A stretch of DNA of 64,000 bases from positions 4,688,501-4,752,500 of the forward strand of contig NZ_CP140155.1 of NCBI RefSeq assembly GCF_034479375.1. The letters are read 5' to 3'. This DNA is from Rhodopseudomonas palustris (GTDB taxonomy: Bacteria; Pseudomonadota; Alphaproteobacteria; Rhizobiales; Xanthobacteraceae). Below are positions 17,188-27,271 of the stretch, one piece after another. Position numbers and translations under genes: made by a program. The stretch's first letter is position 1; each line of letters opens with the position of its first letter. The notes under the pieces were generated by a model that ran no database searches, was not told where the DNA came from, and worked only from the letters and a program-made list of their open reading frames with translations.

Positions 17188-17189
17188 CC

Positions 17190-19770
<2,581 letters not shown>

Positions 19771-19785
19771 CCGCGCTTGCCTCGC

Positions 19786-19905
19786 CTCATCCCGAGGGGC
19801 CCGCCGCCACGTCTTCCGTAAGGCACGGGCGTCTCGCTGGATGAAAACAACGCCTTCACTCTCATCCTTCGAGATGCGCGCAGTCGTGCGCTCCTCAGGA
19901 TGAGG
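19786..19905. repeat. Palindromic repeat related to family B
   Basis: Contains CATCCTTCGAGATGCGCGCA and CTCCTCAGGATGAGG, the right half of family B, preceded by a divergent left half (CTCATCCCGAGGGGCCCG). It lies between znuA and the COG0523 gene and may separate their transcripts. Confidence 0.7.
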
Positions 19906-19928
19906 GCTCGTTCTGGAGCACCTGCCTG

Positions 19929-20981
19929 ATGACGAATTCCGCCGCCTCGAAAATTCCCGTCACCGTGCTCACCGGCTATCTCGGCGCCGGCAAGACGACG
20001 CTGCTGAACCGCATCCTGTCGGAGAACCACGGCAAGAAATACGCGGTGATCGTCAACGAGTTCGGCGAGATCGGCATCGACAACGACCTGATCATCGGCG
20101 CCGACGAGGAAGTGTTCGAGATGAACAATGGCTGCGTCTGCTGCACCGTGCGCGGCGACCTGGTCCGGATCCTCGGCGGGCTGATGAAGCGCAAGGGCAA
20201 GTTCGACGCGATCATCGTCGAGACCACCGGGCTCGCCGATCCGGCGCCGGTGGCGCAGACCTTCTTCGTCGACGAGGACGTGATGGCGAGCGCGCGGCTC
20301 GACGCGGTGGTGACGGTGGCGGACGCCAAATGGCTGAGCGACCGCCTCAAGGATGCGCCCGAGGCCAAGAACCAGATCGCCTTCGCGGACGTCATCGTGC
20401 TCAACAAGACCGATCTCGTCAGCAAGGCCGAACTCGCCGAGGTCGAGGCGCGGATCCGCGCGATCAATCCCTATGCCCGGCTGCATCACACCGAACGCTG
20501 CCAGATCCCGATCGCCGACGTGCTCGACCGCGGCGCGTTCGATCTCGACCGCATTCTGGAGATCGAGCCGGAATTCCTCGAAGCCGGCGACGATCACGAC
20601 CATCACCATGATCACGATCACGATCACGATCACGGTCACCATCATCACGACCACGGCCATGGTCTGAAGCACTATCACGACGAGGACATGCAATCCTTGT
20701 CGCTGAGGAGCGACAAGCCGGTCGACCCGGCGAAATTCATGCCCTGGCTGCAGCAATTGGTGCAGACCGAAGGCGGCAAGATCCTGCGCTCCAAGGGGAT
20801 CTTGTCGTTTGCGGGCGACGACGACCGCTACGTGTTTCAGGGCGTGCACATGATGCTCGAGGGCGATCACCAGCGCCCCTGGAAGGACGACGAGCCGCGC
20901 GAAAGCCGCGTCGTGTTCATCGGTCGCGAACTGCCCGAACAGGCGATCCGCGACGGCTTCGCGAAGTGCGTCGCCCAATGA
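19929..20981 (+). CDS. COG0523 (CobW/ZNG1-type) metal-chaperone GTPase
   Basis: G3E-family P-loop GTPase of 350 residues. Walker A is LTGYLGAGKTTLLNRIL, the metal motif CXCC is NNGCVCCTVRGDL, the switch region is VETTGLADPAP, and the guanine motif is NKTDL. A histidine run at about 219-250 (DHDHHHDHDHDHDHGHHHHD) separates it from the C-terminal CobW domain. Members with a His loop beside zinc uptake genes are thought to give zinc to client enzymes under starvation. Being next to znuCBA supports a zinc role rather than cobalamin synthesis. No Zur-type palindrome was seen just before it. Its last 4 bp overlap the next start. Confidence 0.9.
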   Translation: MTNSAASKIPVTVLTGYLGAGKTTLLNRILSENHGKKYAVIVNEFGEIGIDNDLIIGADEEVFEMNNGCVCCTVRGDLVRILGGLMKRKGKFDAIIVETTGLADPAPVAQTFFVDEDVMASARLDAVVTVADAKWLSDRLKDAPEAKNQIAFADVIVLNKTDLVSKAELAEVEARIRAINPYARLHHTERCQIPIADVLDRGAFDLDRILEIEPEFLEAGDDHDHHHDHDHDHDHGHHHHDHGHGLKHYHDEDMQSLSLRSDKPVDPAKFMPWLQQLVQTEGGKILRSKGILSFAGDDDRYVFQGVHMMLEGDHQRPWKDDEPRESRVVFIGRELPEQAIRDGFAKCVAQ

Positions 20982-21997
20982 GCGCGTTCGACACGCCCGG
21001 CGAGGCGGCGTCGATCGTCTCGGTCACCGATCGCGTTCGCGAGATCACGATCGGCGCGCCGGTCGATGCGGTGCATTTCCTCGGCGACACCGCCGTGTTT
21101 ATCGGCACCGAAGACAACGCGACCTTCGCCGCGCCCGGCGGCGAGACCTCGACGGTCGCGCTGCACGGCGGCGCGATTCTCAGTTCGGTCGCCGACGGCA
21201 AGCGCATCGTCACCGGCGGCGACGACGGCAAGGTGATGCTGCTCGACGCCGGCGGCAAGGCCGAGCTGTTCGCCACCGACGCCAAGCGGCGCTGGATCGA
21301 CAATGTCGCGCTGCATCCGGACGGCGCGGTGGCGTGGTCGTCGGGCAAGATCGCTTACGTCCGCGCGCCGAAGGCGGAGGAGAAGTTCTTCGAGGTGCCG
21401 TCCACGGTCGGCGGCCTCGCCTTCGCGCCGAAGGGGATGCGGCTGGCGATCGCGCACTACAACGGCGTGACGCTGTGGTTTCCCAACATGGCGGCGAACG
21501 CCGAAATGCTCGAATGGGCCGGCTCGCATCTCGGCGTGATGTTCAGCCCGGACAACCGCTTCCTGGTGACCTCGATGCACGAGCCGGCGCTGCACGGCTG
21601 GCGCCTCGCCGACGCCAAGCATATGCGGATGACCGGCTATCCCGGCCGGGTGCGGTCGATGGCGTGGAACGCCGGCGGCAAGGGCCTCGCCACGTCGGGT
21701 GCCGACGCCGTCATCATCTGGCCGTTCGCCAGCAAGGACGGGCCGATGGGCAAGCAGCCGGCGATGCTGGCGCCGCTGCAGGCGCGCGTCAGCATGGTGG
21801 CGTGCCACCCCAAGCAGGACATCCTCGCCGCCGGCTACAGCGACGGCACCGTGCTGATGGTGCGGCTCACCGACGGCGCCGAAATCCTGGTCCGGCGCAA
21901 CGGCACGCCGCCGATTTCCGCGCTGGCGTGGAATGCCGCCGGCACTTTGCTGGCGTTCGCCGACGAGGAGGGTGCAGCGGGGTTGCTGACGCTGTAA
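20978..21997 (+). CDS. WD40-repeat protein coupled to the COG0523 GTPase
   Basis: 339-residue cytoplasmic beta-propeller. Repeated blades can be traced: IVTGGDDGKVMLLD, VAWSSGKIAYVRAP, MRLAIAHYNGVTLWFPN, GLATSGADAVIIWPF and DILAAGYSDGTVLMVRL. No signal peptide or catalytic motif. The start at 20978 overlaps the stop of the GTPase gene (ATGA), so the two are translationally coupled. I know of such pairs in alphaproteobacteria but of no assigned function; it may be a scaffold for GTPase client proteins. The ATG giving MSAFDTPGEA was preferred to an upstream in-frame codon inside the GTPase gene. Confidence 0.85.
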   Translation: MSAFDTPGEAASIVSVTDRVREITIGAPVDAVHFLGDTAVFIGTEDNATFAAPGGETSTVALHGGAILSSVADGKRIVTGGDDGKVMLLDAGGKAELFATDAKRRWIDNVALHPDGAVAWSSGKIAYVRAPKAEEKFFEVPSTVGGLAFAPKGMRLAIAHYNGVTLWFPNMAANAEMLEWAGSHLGVMFSPDNRFLVTSMHEPALHGWRLADAKHMRMTGYPGRVRSMAWNAGGKGLATSGADAVIIWPFASKDGPMGKQPAMLAPLQARVSMVACHPKQDILAAGYSDGTVLMVRLTDGAEILVRRNGTPPISALAWNAAGTLLAFADEEGAAGLLTL

Positions 21998-22028
21998 GAG
22001 GAAGCCGGTTCCCGACCGGGCGGTTCTC

Positions 22029-22751
22029 ATGCGCTTCCTCGCCACCTTCCAGACTCTCGACTTCCTCGACACGCTGATCAGCCTCTGCGCCGCCTTCGTG
22101 CTCGGCATGCTGATCGGCGCCGAGCGGCAATATCGGACCCGTGCGGCCGGGCTGCGCACCAACGTGCTGGTGGCGGTGGGCGCCGCCGCCTTCGTCGATC
22201 TCGCCATGCATCTCAAGGGCGTCGACGGCGCGGTGCATGTCATGGCCTATGTGGTCTCCGGCATCGGCTTTCTCGGCGCCGGCGTGATCATGAAAGAAGG
22301 CATGAACGTCCGCGGCCTCAACACCGCGGCGACGCTGTGGAGTTCGGCCGCGGTCGGCTGCTGCGCCGGGGCCGACATGGTGGCGCAGGCGGTGGCGCTC
22401 ACCGTGTTCGTGATCGCCGGCAACACGCTGCTGCGGCCGCTGGTCAATGCCATCAACCGCATCCCGTTCGACGAGCGCTCGTCGGAAGCGACCTATTCGG
22501 TCCGCCTCACCGCGGCGAGCGCGGCCGCCGACAGCCTGCGCGATCACCTCGAGCAGCGGCTCGAGGCAGCCGACTATCCGGTCGCCGAGATCGAGGTCGA
22601 GACTTCCGACCTCGCGCCCGACAAGGTCGAGATCGTCGCCACCCTGGTGTCGACCTCGGTCGAGCCCAAGGAACTCGACGTCGTCGTCGCCGACATGGGC
22701 CGGCGGCCCGGCGTCGATCACGCGACCTGGGAAACCAGCACTAAGGATTGA
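22029..22751 (+). CDS. MgtC/SapB family membrane protein
   Basis: 240-residue inner-membrane protein. The N-terminal MgtC domain has four or five helices: TLISLCAAFVLGMLIGAERQ with the family GAERQYR motif, AGLRTNVLVAVGAAAFV, VVSGIGFLGAGVIMKEG, the strongest family mark, and NTAATLWSSAAVGCCAGA. The C-terminal 90 residues form a soluble ACT-like domain (SEATYSVRLTAASAAADSL). MgtC proteins are linked to growth at low magnesium and to ATP synthase control. It follows the WD40 gene by 31 bp, so it may belong to the same transcript. Confidence 0.88.
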   Translation: MRFLATFQTLDFLDTLISLCAAFVLGMLIGAERQYRTRAAGLRTNVLVAVGAAAFVDLAMHLKGVDGAVHVMAYVVSGIGFLGAGVIMKEGMNVRGLNTAATLWSSAAVGCCAGADMVAQAVALTVFVIAGNTLLRPLVNAINRIPFDERSSEATYSVRLTAASAAADSLRDHLEQRLEAADYPVAEIEVETSDLAPDKVEIVATLVSTSVEPKELDVVVADMGRRPGVDHATWETSTKD

Positions 22752-22859
22752 TTCACCGCGTCGCTCAAATACGACGGATCCGGAACCCGTTCGGCGTACG
22801 GAACCGGAACGTTGCCGTCTTGTGTCCGTTGTTTCGGCAGGCAAGGGATGAGGATCATC

Positions 22860-23201
22860 ATGGCGACGTCGGATAAAGAGCGTGGATTGAAGTGGGATCT
22901 GGTGCTGGCGGGCTTGCTGATCGCCGCGGGCGTGGCGATGTCCGGTCTTTCCCTGACGCAGGTCGATTCCAGCGGACGGCTTCAGTTTGCCCAGGCGACT
23001 CCGCAGCCGCTGCAGTCGACGCCGGGCGCCGAGACCAAGCCGACCGCGCCTGCGGATCCGGCGACGACCGGCGCCAGGCCGCACGACATCGCGCCGCAGC
23101 CGGCGCGCCCAGATCAGGACGCCATCGATGCCGGCACCCGGCCCGCCCTGCCCCCCGCCCCCGCGGAAAAGAAGGGCGAGCCGATCCAGCCGAAGGGTTG
23201 A
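22860..23201 (+). CDS. Small proline-rich protein with one membrane helix, unknown function
   Basis: 113 residues. A short charged start (MATSDKERGLKW) leads to one membrane helix (DLVLAGLLIAAGVAMSGLSL). The rest is low-complexity and rich in Pro, Ala, Thr and Gln (PQPLQSTPGAETKPTAPADP), presumably in the periplasm. No family recognised. The ATG at 22860 has GAGG 6-9 bp upstream; the ATG at 22848 (MRIIMATS) is the alternative. It lies 108 bp after the MgtC gene. Confidence 0.65.
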   Translation: MATSDKERGLKWDLVLAGLLIAAGVAMSGLSLTQVDSSGRLQFAQATPQPLQSTPGAETKPTAPADPATTGARPHDIAPQPARPDQDAIDAGTRPALPPAPAEKKGEPIQPKG

Positions 23202-23287
23202 GCTGAAGAAAAGTAAGTGTTGCCTCGATCCGGGCCGCGCCTCGCGCGCGCCCGGATTTTGTTTGCGCCGTGGCGGCGCTGACCGGC

Positions 23288-23399
23288 GAGATTCCGGGTT
23301 CGCGCGATGCGCGCCCCGGAATGACCCGCGGATAGTTGAGTACCAATCTCTCAACCGTCATTCCGGGGCGCGAGCGCAGCTCGCGAACCCGGAATCTCG
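23288..23399. repeat. Palindromic repeat, family C (copy 1)
   Basis: Two facing hairpin units: GAGATTCCGGGTTCGCGCG to CCCCGGAATGAC (23288-23325) and the inverse GTCATTCCGGGGCGCGAGCG to CCCGGAATCTCG (23358-23399). The same pair occurs at 54771-54870. Confidence 0.82.
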
Positions 23400-23415
23400 A
23401 TGGCTGGCACGGCGC

Positions 23416-23541
23416 GACCTCTCCCGCTTGCGGGAGAGGTCGGATCGCGCAGCGATCCGGGTGAGGGCACGCCTCTCCGCGCTTGCTGAGTCGGTGCCCG
23501 CGTCGCCCTCACCCCAACCCTCTCCCGCAAGCGGGAGAGGG
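23416..23541. repeat. Palindromic repeat, family D
   Basis: Facing arms ACCTCTCCCGCTTGCGGGAG and CCCTCTCCCGCAAGCGGGAG, with GATCCGGGTGAGGG and CGCCCTCACCCC inside. With copy C1 it fills the 414-bp gap between the proline-rich gene and the homospermidine synthase gene; nothing else is seen there. Confidence 0.78.
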
Positions 23542-23616
23542 GGCGCGCTGCGATTGGGGAGAGGCGCGTGTACTTATCTGACGTTGAAATCGCCTGATTG
23601 AGGCGACCTCGTCGCC

Positions 23617-25050
23617 TCAGCGCACCAGCACGTTGCGGAACTGCCACGGATCCGAGGTGTCGATGTCCTCGGGGAACAAGCCGGGGCGGTCGGCGAGCGG
23701 GGTCCAGTCGGTGTAGTAGCCCTTGACCGGGCCGAGATACGGCATCTGCACTTCGAGGCAGCGCTTGTAGTCGAGCTCGTCGGCTTCGACGATGCCGGCT
23801 TCCGGATTCTCCAGCGCCCACACCATGCCGGCGAGCACGGCCGACGACACCTGCAGGCCGGTGGCGTTCTGATACGGGGCGACCCGGCGGGTCTCCTCGA
23901 TCGAGAGCTGCGAGCCGTACCAATAGGCGTTCTTGGCGTGGCCGTAGACCAGCACGCCGAGTTCGTCGATGCCGTCGACGATCTCGTTCTCGTCGAGGAT
24001 GTGCCATTTCGGCTGCATCTTTCCCTCGGCGCCGAACATCTCGTGCAGCGACAGCACCGCGTCGTTGGCCGGATGATAGGCGTAGTGGCAGGTCGGGCGA
24101 TACACCACGTTCTGGCCGTCGCGCACCGTGAAGTAATCGGCGATCGAGATCGAATCGTTGTGGGTGACGAGGAAGCCGTATTGCGCGCCCGGCGTCGGGC
24201 ACCACGAGCGAACGCGGGTGTTGGCGCCGGGCTGCAGCAGATAGATCGCAGCGCCGCAGCCCTCGGTGTGGGTGCGGCCGTTGTCCGGCATCCAGGTCTC
24301 GTGGGTGCCCCAGCCGAGCTCGGCCGGCTGCAGGCCCTCGGAGACGAAGCCTTCGACCGACCAGGTGTTGACGAACACGTTCATCGGCTTCGGATTTTTG
24401 GCGCGCTGGGTGTCGCGCTCGGCGATATGGATGCCCTTGACGCCGAGCTTGTGCGCGAGCTGCGCCCAGCCTTCGCGGCTCTTCGGCTCGTTGATTTCTG
24501 TACCGGTGTCGCGGGCGATGTCGATCAGCGCCTGCTTGACGAACCACGACACCATGCCGGGATTGGCGCCGCAGGTGGACACCGCGGTGGTGGTGCCTTC
24601 GCCGGCCTTGGCCTTGGCGGCCAGCAGGGTCTCGCGCAGCGCGTAGTTGGAGCGCTTCTCCGGGCCGGCGCTCTTGTCGAAATAGAAGCCGAGCCAAGGC
24701 TCGATCACGGTGTCGATATAGAGCGCGCCGATCTCCTGGCACATCGTCATGATGTCGACCGAGCAGGTATCGACCGACAGGTTGACGCAGAAGCCCTGGC
24801 CGCCGCCTTTGGTCAGGAGCGGGATCAGCAGTTCGCGGTAGTTGTCGCGGGTGACGCCCTCGCTGATGAAGCGCACGCCGTGCTTCTTCGCCAGTTCGCC
24901 GTCCTCGTGCGGATCGATGATGACGAAACGGTCCTTGTCGTACTCGAAGTGCCGCTCGATCAACGGCAGGGTGCCTTTGCCGATCGAGCCGAAGCCGATC
25001 ATCACGATGGGGCCGGTGATCTTGGCGTGAATCTTCGAAGTGGACGACAT
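23617..25050 (-). CDS. hss: Homospermidine synthase
   Basis: NAD+-dependent enzyme that joins two putrescines (or putrescine and spermidine) to sym-homospermidine, the main long polyamine of many alphaproteobacteria. The 477 residues from MSSTSKIHAK have the Rossmann motif IVMIGFGSIGKGTLPLIERH. The family marks CVNLSVDTCSVDIMTMCQE, TTTAVSTCGANPGMVSWF and VEGFVSEGLQPAELGWGTHE agree with bacterial homospermidine synthase (saccharopine-dehydrogenase-like). The chosen start has GGAG about 12 bp upstream; an in-frame ATG at 25146 adds 32 residues without family character. Ornithine decarboxylase, supplying putrescine, is 2.2 kb upstream on the same strand. Confidence 0.95.
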   Translation of the reverse strand: MSSTSKIHAKITGPIVMIGFGSIGKGTLPLIERHFEYDKDRFVIIDPHEDGELAKKHGVRFISEGVTRDNYRELLIPLLTKGGGQGFCVNLSVDTCSVDIMTMCQEIGALYIDTVIEPWLGFYFDKSAGPEKRSNYALRETLLAAKAKAGEGTTTAVSTCGANPGMVSWFVKQALIDIARDTGTEINEPKSREGWAQLAHKLGVKGIHIAERDTQRAKNPKPMNVFVNTWSVEGFVSEGLQPAELGWGTHETWMPDNGRTHTEGCGAAIYLLQPGANTRVRSWCPTPGAQYGFLVTHNDSISIADYFTVRDGQNVVYRPTCHYAYHPANDAVLSLHEMFGAEGKMQPKWHILDENEIVDGIDELGVLVYGHAKNAYWYGSQLSIEETRRVAPYQNATGLQVSSAVLAGMVWALENPEAGIVEADELDYKRCLEVQMPYLGPVKGYYTDWTPLADRPGLFPEDIDTSDPWQFRNVLVR

Positions 25051-25185
25051 CAGGGATGAACTCCGGACAGGGGTGGACGGGGCGATACCGCTACGGCGGT
25101 CGGGACGGATCGGGAATACGACGGCGGGGTGAAATTCGGATGTCACCTCGGCGGCAATCAGGTCGACGCAGTCAGTTTGGTGCAG

Positions 25186-25590
25186 TCAGTTCGGCTCGGA
25201 CACGCTGAGTACCGTCAGGGAGCGCCGCTCGCCCGACGGCGTTTCGAAGGTGATCGACTGCCCGACGGAGAGGCCGATAAGCGCCGCTCCGATCGGGGTC
25301 AATACCGAAATGCGGCCGGCCTCGACATCGGCGTCGGGCGGATACACCAGCGCGACGTGCTTCTCCTTGCCGGTGCTTTCGTCCCGGAAGGTCAGCTCGG
25401 AGTCCATGCAGACGATGCCCGGCAGCGCTGCGCCATCCGGCGCCACCTCGGCGCGCGCCACTTCGCCGGCGAGAAAATCGGCCGTCGCCGGGTGGCGCTG
25501 CGCAGCAACCTCGGCGAGCTGGCCGAGCCGTTCGGCGTCGCGGCTGCGAAGAACGATCGGCGGGCGCTGAAGAACAATCGACTGATTCAT
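25186..25590 (-). CDS. Rnk-type nucleoside diphosphate kinase regulator (GreA/B C-terminal fold)
   Basis: 134-residue protein with the GreA/GreB C-terminal FKBP-like domain: IGAALIGLSVGQSITFETPS is the signature glycine turn. The N-terminal part is short (NQSIVLQRPPIVLRSRDAER) and lacks the long coiled coil of GreA, matching Rnk, which binds RNA polymerase and in Escherichia and Pseudomonas affects nucleotide pools. An AGGAG lies 13 bp before the ATG. It sits between ridA-like and hss genes; a link to polyamines is not shown by the sequence. Confidence 0.82.
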   Translation of the reverse strand: MNQSIVLQRPPIVLRSRDAERLGQLAEVAAQRHPATADFLAGEVARAEVAPDGAALPGIVCMDSELTFRDESTGKEKHVALVYPPDADVEAGRISVLTPIGAALIGLSVGQSITFETPSGERRSLTVLSVSEPN

Positions 25591-25848
25591 CGCTTACGGC
25601 TCCTGTCACGCCGGACGCACTGTGCGCGCCGGCATCTCGGGATGGTGTCAGAACGGGAAGAAACGGGGAGGTCGACGAAATCGTAAGGCCCGGATCGCGC
25701 ACGCGCGCGTCCGGGTCACCTTCCTGCGTGAAGGCGACCGGCGCGCAGCGTCAAACGGTTGCGGGGCAAATTCGTCATGGTTCAGGAAACCTGGGGGCTC
25801 CCCGCCGCAAAGTCAACGGGGAGCCGATTATTGTGGAAGTAGCAAGAC

Positions 25849-26235
25849 TTAGCTGCGGCGCTTGGCGGTGACTTCGATTTCGATCTTCATTTCCGGCTTG
25901 TACAGGCCGGCGACCGCCACGATCGTCGCCGCGGGGCGGATCTCGGCGAGATTCTCGCCGCACACCGCGAACACCGCATCGGCGTCCTTCGGGTCGGTGA
26001 TGTAGTAGGTCGCGCGCACGATGTCTTCCATCGCGAAGCCGGCTTCCGCGAGCGCCGCGCCGATCGTCTTGAAGCAGTTGCGGGTCTGCGCCGTGACGTC
26101 CTCGGGCAGCGTCATCGTGGTGTAGTCGTAGCCGGTGGTGCCGGAAACGAAGACGAAATCGCCGTCGACCACAGCGCGGCTGTAGCCGGCGGTCTTCTCG
26201 AATGGCGATCCGGTGGAAATCAGGCGACGCGACAT
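25849..26235 (-). CDS. RidA/YjgF family protein
   Basis: 128-residue member of the RidA superfamily; the best-studied members hydrolyse reactive enamine/imine intermediates of PLP enzymes. Visible marks are YSRAVVDGDFVFVSGTTGYD, EDVTAQTRNCFKTIGAALAE and IVRATYYITDP. The key arginine of archetypal RidA would be at the end of a motif such as RA.V.V..LP; here the region reads RPAATIVAVAGLYKPEMKIE, so the arginine is kept but LP is LY, pointing to a Rid subgroup other than RidA itself. ATG at 26235 follows AGGAA. Its place beside PLP-dependent ornithine decarboxylase is suggestive only. Confidence 0.85.
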   Translation of the reverse strand: MSRRLISTGSPFEKTAGYSRAVVDGDFVFVSGTTGYDYTTMTLPEDVTAQTRNCFKTIGAALAEAGFAMEDIVRATYYITDPKDADAVFAVCGENLAEIRPAATIVAVAGLYKPEMKIEIEVTAKRRS

Positions 26236-26287
26236 CGAATATTCCTGGAACTGAGGGAGATCGGCAGCCAATGCCGCGTCTGGTTCT

Positions 26288-26332
26288 GCAAATCAAGGCC
26301 GAGCAAATCAAAGCCGAGCAAATCAAAGCCGA
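26288..26332. repeat. 15-bp tandem repeat, three copies
   Basis: Three adjacent units: GCAAATCAAGGCCGA, then GCAAATCAAAGCCGA twice. It lies between the 55-residue membrane protein gene and ridA. The unit length keeps the frame, but no coding sequence covers it convincingly. Confidence 0.8.
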
Positions 26333-26361
26333 AACTGTCTCAGCCCTGACACACGATTGGG

Positions 26362-26529
26362 CTAGGCTGCGGTTGTCTCGGCCCCACGGGTCCAGCGCCG
26401 ACGCAAGGCGTCGACGGCGATCTTGAGCACGAACACGGTGAGTACCAGCACCGTGACGCGCGGCCGCTTGGCCGGATCGCGCGGTGCGAAGACGCGATGG
26501 GTCGGGCGTGGAAAACGCAGAAAACGCAT
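26362..26529 (-). CDS. Small basic membrane protein, unknown function
   Basis: 55 residues: a very basic start (MRFLRFPRPTHRVFAPRDPA), one hydrophobic helix (VTVLVLTVFVLKIAVDAL) and a basic tail (RRRWTRG). No family recognised. The ATG at 26529 has an excellent ribosome-binding site (AAGGAG, 7 bp upstream), which is the main reason to call it real. It begins 11 bp after the end of the GNAT gene and is likely co-transcribed with it. Confidence 0.6.
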   Translation of the reverse strand: MRFLRFPRPTHRVFAPRDPAKRPRVTVLVLTVFVLKIAVDALRRRWTRGAETTAA

Positions 26530-26539
26530 AGGACTCTCC

Positions 26540-27127
26540 TTACGCGGCGCGACGAAGACGCGCCCGTTCGGTGCGCGCCGGCTTGGCGGCGGCACCGGTG
26601 GCGATGATCAGGCCGGCCGCGCCGTCGAGCGCGCCCTCCCGCAGTTCGAGGCCGAGCAGGCGGTCGCGCTCGAACGGACCCGGCAGCGCCAGCAAGCCCA
26701 TCTTATCAGCCGTGAAGCCGAACCGCGCGTAATACGGCGCGTCGCCGAGCAGGATCACCGCGCCGTGGCCGCGCGCAGCCGCTTCCGCCAGCGCCGCGCG
26801 CATCAGCGCGCCGCCGACGCCGAACTCGCGGCACGACGAATCGACGGCGAGGGGGCCGAGCACGAGTGCGGCCCGGCCCCCTGCGTCGACATGCCAGAGA
26901 CGCACGGTGCCCACCAGCCGACCCTGACGGACCGCGGAGAAGGCGAGGCCTTCCGCGGGCGCGCGTCCATCACGCAAACGCTGGCAGGTGCGCGCATGCC
27001 GGCCTTGGCCGAAACACGCATCCAACAGGCGCTCACGCGCAGCAATATCGGAGCTCTTTTCCGCACGGATCGCGAACGGAAGAGCTGCGACGTTCAGGGC
27101 AGTCAGGGTGGTCCGAGCGTTCATCAT
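26540..27127 (-). CDS. GNAT-family N-acetyltransferase
   Basis: 195-residue acetyl-CoA-dependent transferase. The acetyl-CoA core is LVLGPLAVDSSCREFGVGGA (motif A, R-x-x-G-x-G/A type), followed by AALAEAAARGHGAVILLGD and the C-terminal YYARFGFTADKMG, the usual motif B. This is the pattern of the YhbS-like group. The substrate is unknown; its place between ornithine decarboxylase and homospermidine synthase genes makes a polyamine a reasonable guess only. Two adjacent Met codons begin the frame and no strong ribosome-binding site helps choose. Confidence 0.85.
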   Translation of the reverse strand: MMNARTTLTALNVAALPFAIRAEKSSDIAARERLLDACFGQGRHARTCQRLRDGRAPAEGLAFSAVRQGRLVGTVRLWHVDAGGRAALVLGPLAVDSSCREFGVGGALMRAALAEAAARGHGAVILLGDAPYYARFGFTADKMGLLALPGPFERDRLLGLELREGALDGAAGLIIATGAAAKPARTERARLRRAA

Positions 27128-27271
27128 GGCACGTCGATCCCCACGCGGTCCGGTGCGCGCACCGGCAGCGTGTTGTCAGCAAACTTGCATGTGACAGGGA
27201 GAGGCCGGCAAGCCGGCCTCGATTGTCTCAACGCCACCTCCGCGTGCGGCGGAGGTGGAGAGGGCCTACCC

